64,000 nt of DNA from Metopolophium dirhodum. Taxonomy: Eukaryota; Arthropoda; Insecta; Hemiptera; Aphididae. The position numbers and the translations under genes were made by a program. Location of the stretch: positions 13,302,134 through 13,366,133 of the forward strand of contig NC_083564.1 of NCBI RefSeq assembly GCF_019925205.1, given 5' to 3'. A model generated the notes under the pieces. That model was not told where the DNA came from. It did not search any database and saw only the letters and a program-made list of their open reading frames with translations. The stretch's first letter is position 1, and the number at the start of each line of letters is the position of its first letter. Positions 37,661 through 49,500 of the stretch are shown one piece after another.

Positions 37661-40568
37661 TAAAATTAATACATCTTTGTTACACTCAGTCTAAAATTCC
37701 AAAATTCAGAATAAATTCACTGTACGTCTATACTAAAGGAAACGATGGATTATGGAAGAGGGTGCTTGGCAAATTTCCCTAATATATAATATACTGATGA
37801 TAACAGAATTTGATGAATGCATACAGTGTTAAGATTTTCATCAGTATTTGGGAATGAGGAGTAATTGAAACGATTTAATTAAACCAATACCACTATAACT
37901 ATTAATCGTCACTGCTAAAGTGCTAAATTTGTCAACTATCTAGAAATTCGGTAGACTAAACCTGTGTGAAAAATAATGCACCGTGATGTTTGAACCATAT
38001 CATTTACATGGTTCATGTAATGTGCGGGATAATGTGGGATAATTTTAAACCGGTCTAGTTTAGCGAATTTATAGTTTAACAACAAACTTATTCTATTAAG
38101 TTTTAGTTAAATTATTTTTATACTCATTAGATTTGTTTCATCAAATTGATATGACATATTCACGTTATACGTCATATTAACGTATCACATACATTTACCT
38201 GCAATGTACGAAGTACCTATTAAAGAAGATTGTTTTAATTTATAATAACTTTAAAAACAAATGTTTTACGTTTTAGTTAAATTTCACGAATTCATTACAA
38301 AAACCTCAGCTGTATGATAAGTTTTTTAATTTTCAAATGAATATTATTTAAGAATAATAATTATTGCTAGTTTAAATTAGCGCTCGTGTTCACTAATGTT
38401 AAACACTTACCTATTTATCCTTCACTGCACACGGTTAGTTATTATCCAGTACATATGAGTAAATCTACAATACATGTATAAGTAAATTCATTCAAAAATC
38501 TTTTGCAATGACTAGTTTGTTGATGGCAATCATCTTCCTACGACTTACGAGCAAATTAAATTTCAAATATTACACATACTGTTTTCAGTAAACTATAATT
38601 AAATAATAAATAATGTTTACAATATGTTCTTGTTTTGATACATAATAAATAATAACTTATAGGTACTATATTATTTTAATTGTATCTATTGTTAAAATAT
38701 AATATGAAATATTAATATTAATAGATACACATGCTTATATAAGTTATCATTTATAAATTATAACCATATATTGTTTCATAAATATTCATAAAAATAAAAA
38801 TGATTCATCATGTAAATAATGTAAAACATAATTTTAAATAGGTAATAGCTAAGTAGATCATGTTCATAGTTAAAAGTCAAAATTATAGTGTAGGTAATAG
38901 GTATGGACATGGTACATTATTATAGTTAGGTAATATGAAGGTAATTAGGTACCTATATTATAATATTATTCATTGAATGTGATAACGCTCAACAGTTATT
39001 TTATTAATGAAAAGTTTTAATTATTGATGAAAAAAAGCTCAACTAAAATATAAATGTATGTTAATATTTAGTTATATATGTAAAATTATATTTTGTAAAT
39101 ATTAGAATACATTTAAATATGATAATATTAGAGGGCCTATGTTAAAAACTGGTTTTGTTGCATTCATATCGATTATAATAATGATTAAAACATTCACCTC
39201 TGGCAATTTGTTATTTATTAGCCCAATTTATATAATTCCATTTAAAGTTCATTGACTTGTTATTAATTACCTATACGTGCCTGTAGTTTAATTATTAACC
39301 TATACATTTCAGCACCCCTTTTATGTGATCATAATTTGAGTTACAAGTTTTTTTTTTTTTAATTCAAAATTTTTTTATTACACAATCTGTTACAGATATT
39401 ATATCAGAACAATGAAAGAATAATGAAGAAAATAAAAAATAAATGTTTCCTAGAATAAAGAATTCTCCAACCGGTGGAAGGTGGAACTTCAATGTGTGTT
39501 TAAAGTTAACGATTTATTCTGGTATAATTGTACTAAACATATTATTATGTAAGTAATAGTTAATAACAACAATATTTTAAAAATATATTTTAAATTTTAA
39601 TAATATCATAATTCTGTTTATGATATTAATTGTGTTATTGGTAATCGTAGTGCAATACTATGCTTGGTATTAAAAATTATGTTGTTTTTATATACCCAAT
39701 CGACTAAGGAATGACATGAATTTATTTGTTTACATGATTTAAGAACTCAAAAATTACCTTTTATAATGCTGAATATTTGCTCTTTGCAATTACGTGCACT
39801 GAATTTATTCTGTTCATTGCCATATAACCGGAACTTCGTCTTTTACTCCCTAGTTATGACTTATGACTGTTAAAAAACTGGTTAGAATGTGCAACATTAA
39901 TATATCTTATAAGACATTTATTTTTAGATTTATTATAATTTTTTTGTTTAGTTAAGGAAACTTAAATAAAATTAGATAATTTTGTCGAGATTAGTAGATA
40001 CCTAACCTATTTATCAAAGATAAAAATACAAAACTTAAATTATATATTTACTATACAGTTTCACTACCTGAACCATTTATTATAAAAACACATACAAATA
40101 CGATAGTACCATCACATACCTAAATGTGAATAAAAATAATTATTTTACTATCTACAAGTCTGTATGTATTCATCTTATATACACATTACACTTACTTCGA
40201 TACTGGTTTTAGGTATAGACCATAGTTATTTTCTTAACGTGTCTTCCGGAATCCATTTATTTTTTTTATATAAATATATAATATGATATGAAACAATTCA
40301 ACATTATATACTATTTTGTAATGTGTATAAAAATATTGATTTGACTGTTAGGTCAAGATACACAATAATATAGTATACCGTTAAGCGTTGACTGAAGACA
40401 TTAAGTAATAGTGAGGGCATTTTTATTGGAAAATTCCGTTAAACTCGATCGTGTGCAATGCCGTTTTCCTTGACTATATTATGCGATTGTATTGTTTTGA
40501 ACTAAACACAGTTATAGATGAGTCCAGTACGATTACTCACCGTATGGACATCGTGTGTGCGATACGAA

Positions 40569-43500
40569 ATGACGGACAGCAGTATTATGTTGACAATATT
40601 CTTGATGACGTCTGTGTTGGCCGTTTCCAGCCAATCAAATTTTCAGTCGCAGCTATGGGTTACGAAAATTTTGTCCGACGCTTTGGACGAATACACGCCT
40701 GATGGAGGCATAGCGTGCAAACGTCATGGACTGGAGTATCGAGAAGGGTTGAGAGACCTTAAACTGTGGGCGACTCAAAGTAAGCTTATATTATATTAGT
40801 TTGATTATAATAATTTTATACAGTATGCGCTATACCAAGCATTTACATTTTACAAATAAAAAATATATCAAGCAAAGGAAGAAAATTAATAAGATTTTTT
40901 ATAATAAACATGTACTTTATCCCTCTCCCCGAGAAACAGTATAACAGCTACCTATTGCGAACAATGATGTAATTTTTAAATTTTAAATGTACTCATTGCT
41001 CTGTTTTTTATTATTATTAAATATTGAGTTAATACGTTCATTATTGATTATATTTGGTAGATAATTGCGTGTGTTTAAGTACCTACCCACGTAGAGTCTT
41101 ATATGGCAACATACATGTTATATATTATTAATGCAAAATTATAACATATTATAATTCCGGCAAATTATGTCTGGGCCAATAATTTGTATGTTGTCCTATA
41201 ATCAATATAGTTACTTGAACAAAACGTTTGAATAAATTATTATACAGGTATTATATTATTATATGGAGGGAGAAAAGATAATTTATGTTTGTATAAAATG
41301 TTACATATTATATTGGATTATTTTCATTGGCGAGATGGTGAGAATAATAATATAGATTCTATATTTTGTATTGGGGCTTGATATATCGTTTAATTTTCAC
41401 AGTATTATGAATCAGAAGTTGCTTACACAGTTACAAAGATTATTTTATAATATTATGGAGTTTTATACTTGTATAGTTGTATAATACTACTGGATGGTAG
41501 AAGTAAAACTATATTAATATAGCGAAAGTGAGTGCACTGTGCCTATTGATTTTCATTTATGGTACATGACATAAATTCGACAAAAAATGAAAATATTATG
41601 TACCAAGGTATTATATGCTAACTGTTTAATTTTTCGTACGGCGCTTTATGGTTGGGAGTAGAAAACCCAAAAGCCTAATTCGGTCACCTGTTTGGCAAAA
41701 TAATTTATTTAGGCACCCTTAGGATTCTGTCATGACGAACGCTGTAATTGTATGTGTTAATGTTAATGTTAAATCGTCTTTTATCTATTTGAACATATTT
41801 ATCAGTTTGTTTTGTTTTACTATTAATATTATTCAGAATGAAATTTTAAAATAAAAATATTTGTATTTTCAGTGTATGACGCGTCATCTAAATTTCCTAC
41901 GGGGATCTTAGCTGGGAGATCTTTTGACTTTGGAAATTTTGATGAATGTTTAAAAACTGTTACTACTGGTTTGGAATTAAGTCCTCAATATTGTATTATA
42001 AGTATTCGTTTTTTACCTACTGCGAAATTGTTTCCGAATTATAACAACATAACACCTTCTAATCTAAATCCAACAGACTCTGTGTGGGAATCTACAAAGG
42101 TTAGTTATACATGTATATTCCAACTTTAATATTTTATTCGATCAACTATATTCCCGAAGGCTGAAGTAAATACAATTATGTAATATGTAATCAAACTTAT
42201 AATATTGTCTTTAATATTATAATAACTTTACAATATTTAGTACAAATTATTACCTATTTATTATTTCTTACGTAATTTATATAGATATCGATATAATGAT
42301 ATTCAATTAATATTAGCTAATTATATTGATTATTAATACCTGAATGGATAAAACAATATTACAATCCTTTGAGTATGAATGGTACGATAATAATTATAAT
42401 TATTATATCATTTTACAATTTCCACACGCGTATCACTTGTAACATCTGAAATTTAATGAAAATGATTTTACAAACGAAATAATTCTACTTAAAACTATAA
42501 AAATGGTTTTTTTTATGAATTAATAGATACAATTTCATTAATTCAATCATACATTTCATTATTGACCAATTTTTGAATAATGTAGGATAACTTTTAACAA
42601 CAAAAAGTCTTGATTTTTCATTAGTTATGTTATTAGTTTAGTAAGTTTATTTGTTATTTAGAATTATTCTGGTTTGATGAAAATGCAACGCAACGAAATC
42701 AATACAGCACTCTGTGTACCTTCGTCGTGTTCAGATTCAGATATACAGACAACATTATCACCTAAAATAATTTCTGCATTTCATAAACATCAACTTATGA
42801 CCACTGTTACTGTGAATTCAATTTATTGTACTACTCAACAGGAACTCCAACCACCAAAGTTATTGGGATATCGAATATTTTGGTAAAACATATTAAAAAT
42901 CGTAAACTAGTAATTTAATAATCTTTTAAAAAATAAAAATATTAAACTGCAAACGTTCTAATTTTATTTTTTAATCTATTGATATTTGTAAAATTACACA
43001 ACATCAAATTTTAAAAATATTAGTATTTATTTAATTCTCTCAAGCACTATGAAGTTAATTTAAATCAATAGTTTTTATAGCAGGTAACTGATACAAAAAA
43101 ATATAAATAATGATAAAACTAACCAAATTGTGTTATTGATATTGAATTATATTTGGAACTCTTCATCGAAAATCGAAATGCAACACAATTCAAATAACTC
43201 ATATTGTACAATGAAGTTATAAAATAACTTTTTAGTTCATAATAATATTTTAATTGCAAATATTATTTTATATTATATTTTGTTTTTATTTATTTAATAG
43301 GGGAGTCCTGTTACTTATTATATTATTGACTATCATCGGATCACTATGCGACATATACAAAGAGGAAGAAAATCAATATGACTACAGTGAGTAACGTAAT
43401 GTGAAATTACAAAAATAATAATTTGTACCTACATGTGTGTAATACGATATTTTAGCATAGATGATTTAAATAATTTTTTTAGAATCATTTTTTATGGCAT

Positions 43501-46500
43501 TCTCATTTCCGGCTAACATAAAACGTTTATTTTTGGCCAGTAATAAAACCGAAAATCTATCTTGTATTGACATTTTAAAGACTCATGCATGCATTCTAAT
43601 CATAGTTGGACAAAGAATGTTGCATAGTACTGGTCAGCCACTACAAAATCCTAAAAAGCTTGAAGAGGTATATATAGATACATAATACTTACCTATATAA
43701 TGCACGTACGTATAACCTATATGTACCATAATATTCATAATTCAAATAATTAAGTAGTAACAAATACAATAAACTACTTATGTTAACTATAATGACACTC
43801 AGATGTTTCTAGGTAGCCTTACATTTATCGTATGCTATGATTCGCAATGGATCATTGGTTGTTGATTTCTTTTTCGTTATCAGTGGTTTCCTAACATTTT
43901 ATTTTCTCTACGATGAGCTAGTCAACACAAAAATCATAAACGTACCATTACTCTTGCTTTGGAGATGGCTGAGGTAAGACTAAGATGCATATAAGAATAT
44001 CATAACAATTTCATTACCTACGTATTAAGTATTTTTAATGTTTGAAGTTTGAATAGGCATTTGATGTTTATTTTTAAAAAGTTTAAGCTGTTTATAAATT
44101 AAATTTGTTGGGTTTCTAATAAATGCAATAAAGTATAGTTGCTTTGATATTTAGGTATTTAACTATAGTATTACTATAATAGATACATTTTATTTAATTT
44201 ACTTTCACTTAAGTCGATTTCCTAAGCCATAAACAATTTTCATCATTACATTATTTCATATATCATAAATGTATTTTTACAATGAAAAAATAATCCAATT
44301 TTGAGTCTAATAATTACATTTTAAGAGGACGCTACCCGTGCATTTGTTGTATCCGTCTTACACACGCACGACATACCAAATTTCCGTTCACTAGTTTCAA
44401 TAATGTGTTGTTACTTGTTAGTGCTTAACCCAGACAGCAATTTTATGATTAATAATATTATTGTATAACATTGTAATAACGAATAATATTAGTATAACGT
44501 TATTATAATACTATAATAATATTATCATTACAAAATGCTGTCTTGGGAGCGATGGCGATTTTTCTATATTTTCATTTGCAAGTAAGATATATGTATGTGA
44601 AATATCAAAATTAAAAATGCTCATATATCGCTTGAAAATTAGAATATCGAATAAAAGTTAACGAATAAGCACAGATAATGTTATTATCTAAAAATGTTAT
44701 AATAGGTCAATTCACTCCAATATCAAAAATAACAGCATACTATTGAAACTAGTGAACGAAAATTTGCTATGTCGTAAGTGTGTAAGACACTAAGACAGTA
44801 AGATGGAGACAACAAATGCATGGTTAAGGTTAAATTCTCTTAAGGTTAAATTTCAATTTTCCTATTCAATTAAATGTAGGTATTTACCCATGTAACCATT
44901 TTATTTAAGATAATACCTACTCCCTTAAACACGTAATTTTTCAGTTGTTACTACTTTAAAACCAAGGATGCTTGTAAATTATAATTGTTTGGATTCCATA
45001 TACATCTTTCAGATTAATGCCTGTCTATGGTTTAATGATCGCGTTTCATACATTTGTTTTATTACACTTGGCTGATGGTCCATTATGGAAAAAAATAGCT
45101 ATTCAAGAATCAGATTACTGTCAAAATAGTTGGTGGAGCAATCTTCTGTTCATAAATAACTACGTACACGCCGACCGTCCAGTAAGAAAAACATTTTATT
45201 TTAGTTTTTAAAAAAAAATCTTTTGAAGGCCTTACAATTTGCAGTGTATTATTCAATCGTGGTATTTGGCGTGTGATATGCAATTCTTCATCGCCGGTAT
45301 CATACTTGTGTATTTTGTGTGGAAGTACCAAAAGTATGGAGTCTACTTAATGTGGGCTACGATATTTCTGTCGTGTCTGATCCCGGCTTGTGTCGTATAT
45401 ACTCATCAGTTTTATCCAACATTTTTGAGTAATATTTCGTGAGTAAACCGCTTATAATATATTAATATCGCTGTATATTTTATTTTAAAATCAAATAAAT
45501 AAAACCAATATGTTTTTTGCTATTAAATTGTAATTATTTTCAATTATCTCTATGGAATTGAAAATTGAAATAGTTTATTCCTCTTAAAAAAACTCTTAAA
45601 AATGTAATGTATCATCGGTCAAAAATTCGAAGTTTAATGAAAAATTATGATTAGATATTATTTTGTTTCACTAATAATATTGAGGTGATCGTATGAAAAT
45701 ATAGGTACCTACATAGTATATAGGTACTTGTTACACAGCTAATAATCTTACCTTTTGTAGAAGGCAAATTGAGAATTTTTATCGTGTTGCCTACGTCTCC
45801 TTAACAGCTCTTGACCTAAGAAAAGTTTTATTTATGTGTTTTATAAGTACGATTTTATAATAATGAATTTTCTTTCTATTGTACCTAAGCTCTGTGTATT
45901 ATTATCTCCTGTAATTGGGTGTCTGCCAAGTGCACGTATTTATCTAATAAATAAACAATTTTACCATATTATATTATGATAAATAAAAATAAGATATAGG
46001 TAGGCACCTAGATTTGTTTCATCAACATTTATTTAGTGAAGAGAAAAAAATTTCAAATACCGTCTTTAATGATGATGCTATATCTTACCTGTACTGATCA
46101 ACACATTAACGTTAAGCTGTTATGGTTACACTATATTCATCCGATCGTTTTAAAGTTTAAGCAATTATTAAGCCTTAAACCATTGAATTCCTATTTAGAT
46201 TGAACAGTTATACTTGGGTCGTATTATAGAAATATAAAAAATACTATCATTATTTATACCTTAAATACCCATTATTTTGTGTAAAAATTCAAATTTTTTA
46301 AAAAATAACTTATGGAAACATGAACATTATTGTAATGCTGCCGACTTATAAGTTATAACTTGATGTATCTTCATTTTTCACTTTAATAATTTATATTCTA
46401 CATAATTTATTATACTATTGTATTTTTGCGTTTTTCAGGATGTTAAACTATCTACCCGATCGCCAAAGTTACACCATGTTATATGTACCTAGTCACACAA

Positions 46501-49500
46501 GATCTACACCGTACTTCGTGGGTATATTTGCGGCATATGTGTACCGGTACTTGAAGCTCGATAAACCGAAGTTTCGTTTTCCTTATTCGAAAACTTTGAT
46601 GACGATACTCATTACACTCTATCCGTTATTTCTAATGACCATTCAAGTGTTTTATGTCCACGAATACAATTTATGGCTAAGCGTTATATACACGTTCATG
46701 TACCGAATGGTGTTCGCTATAATTGTCTCCATATTTATAATAATATCCGCCATAAATGGATTTTTTAAAGGTAAAATATCTTTTGAAATGTTTAGCTTCT
46801 CAGTATCCGTTAATTTAATTTTTTTTTAAATTATGTTTTGTACATTTTTAATAACTATAAACAGGGGGAAATATTGTTAATATAATCTTAAGTACAGTTG
46901 CTAGGTATCGAGTGTACCTCGTTATTGGGGAGTAAGTTAAACCGTAATATGAATGTATTAAATTTGTTTTCAACCATTGAAAACGAGCGAAGATGGTCCG
47001 CCAGTCTATATTATTAATAATTAATAATATAAATATAATAATTATTATTATGTATACTTTATGATATATTTATATTACAACTAAAGTAATTTATTTTACT
47101 TTATTTTATTTATTATTTATTATAATACGGTGGGTTGAATTATTATTTTCCGAAAACATTGCATATTAAAATGTTATTGTGTGTATATAAAAATAATATA
47201 GGTACGTTAAAAATGGCAAGTATCTACGAATAGAAATTTTTTAAATTACAACTGAAATCATTATTCATCTAAATGTTAAATTAAAATGTTTATACGAAAT
47301 ATTGTGTATATATAAATTTAGATTTTTTTGGTTATGGTATGAAGAACTTATGTATTACATTTTCAATCCTTAACCATAAAAATTCAACATTTTATACATT
47401 TTTAACAACAAAATTATTTACAAATTGTTGTGATTTTGACAAATTTTGCAATAATTTGAACTTCAAAGTTCAAATACCCACGAAAGAAAAAAATCGTGAC
47501 TATGTATCTTTAATATTTTTTAACATCTATAATAAATCCGATTCGGAACCTTTCAGTAAACTTTCAAGCTTTTTGACCAAGGAAAATATCCAAAAAAAAA
47601 AATGTCTATAAATAGATCAAAAAGAGTCAACATATTTTGAAAATTTGATCTTGTACCTACCTTTGAAAATAAACATTTGGTAGGAATGTTAAGTATGTGA
47701 GGTTTATTGAGTTACACCAAAAAAACAATGTCGTCAAAATTTGGTTTTCGTAAAATTTCCAGTTTATCGTTAATTTAATTTTGTTTTACGCGGTTCTTTT
47801 GAAAATTTAAATATTTTAACCCCTCTCCCCAAAGTTGAACATTTTTACTGCCCCAAAAGGTGATGATAAACACAAAAATAAAAAAACACACATCAGATGA
47901 TAAGAATCTAAAATTATTGTTCATAATAGTAGTTAAAAAAAAATAGATATACCTATAATAGGTTACATAGGTATTGAAACGTTAAGCAATTTAAGTGTAT
48001 TTTATAATTATAGGTTTGTGGATACGAATATTTATACCATTAAGTAAATTAACGTATGGAGCTTATTTGGGAGGGCTATCATTGCAATTACTTCAAGTAG
48101 CATCGATGAGATCACCAACATATTACAATGATAGTATTTTGGTAAGTAATGAAATGAGTACCTAAATAAAATGTTTTTGTTATTACATTTGTAATATTAT
48201 TTGTGCTTAATATTATAATTATGAGTACAATTTTGTAGTGATTGCCTACACAGAATATTAATAATTTTTAAGCTTACCTATTTATAATTGTATTTCTTAT
48301 AGTTATGGTTAGCAATCGGAGATACCGTATTTGGATTCATACTTGCGTTTTTGTTGTATACTTTAATTGAATCACCATTCGATATATTATTAAAAAAATT
48401 GGTCATTATCATCAGCCCAAGTAAAATAATATATTTTAAAAATATTATCTATGTAGTTATTTTATTAAGTAACATATTACAATATTTTTTTTCAATTACC
48501 ATAATAATATAACATGCAATACCTTGTACCTTTTAAGTAATAACAACGTTCCCGAATAACTTATGTACCGTAGATTTTAGTCTCTCTATAACAAAAAACA
48601 TTTTATAACGGAAAAAATTTGTTAAATTAAATATTAAAACATTTATTATAATTATCATGTTGAACAAGTATATAAATGCAACAAGTACAAGTATAGTACC
48701 TATAGGCTATATAACTACCTATGTTCAAATACTTAGAGTTATTTGGTGAATATTATTTCTTAACTTAACATTGGAGACAAATTGACAATGTAGTCAATAG
48801 ATAAGTGGTACCAATGGCGTTTTCACCGTTTAGATAAAATAGTCCACTATTTACTGTTTACTATTTACCACTAAAATTTAAATATACTGTTCACAATAAA
48901 TAATCAACTATATGTAGGTACTAATAACTAATTATACATATTTTATATTTATTTAAATCAAACTTCACTTTAAGATTTTAGATTTTTAAGCAGGTAAATT
49001 CGGTGGCATGCTCAGAAATTTTGGACGAGGGGGGGGGGGGGGGGTTGAAACAAAATATTTCTTAAATTTAACGTTATAAATCTAGTTTAGCGCCCACGCG
49101 AATTTTTTATTAAAATATTTTTTTTCGGAAACCTATGTATATACCTAACCTGCATATTATATGAATGATGATGCAAAAATGAATTGTAGGAAATCATTAG
49201 TTTTTATGATATAGCCTTACGAAGTTCACGTTTTTCGGAGTTTTATTCAACTGTACAACGATTATAGTTTAACGAGCTTAAGTATAACAAATTTTCAATT
49301 TTTTTTTGAAATCTAGGTAAACCAAAGTTTTAAAAATTATGGTGCAAAAATAGTTCTAACACCCACCTATGGTGTTTTTGATTTTGATTGTCCGAGCGAG
49401 GTGCACCACGCCGAGGGTGTATATGAAAATACCAAAAATGTCTTATTATTAACTTTAAAATAAGTCTGACCACCAAATTCCGACTTCCCCATCGTTTTCA

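Larger units (their letters stand above)
27151..40568. other. 13-kb gene-poor intergenic region
   Basis: AT-rich sequence with no supported gene. It holds a CpG-rich block (32460-33190), a coding-like fragment (35607-35690) and a dispersed repeat (36927-37660), listed separately. At about 39345-39360 a T run is followed by unique, slightly GC-richer sequence up to about 39500, which could be the poly(A) end of a minus-strand retroelement. Elsewhere there are only simple AT words, short TAGG repeats (for example 29840-29860) and no RNA gene that I recognise. Confidence 0.5.

Noticed and set aside
40451..40702. 83-codon ORF overlapping exon 1 of the NRF-6-like gene
   Set aside because: Out of frame with a signal peptide and spliced downstream exons that form a full-length family member.
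49027..49044. G tract as a functional quadruplex or promoter element
   Set aside because: It is the end of an inverted-repeat element with a matching G-rich run at the other end, and homopolymer length is prone to sequencing error.
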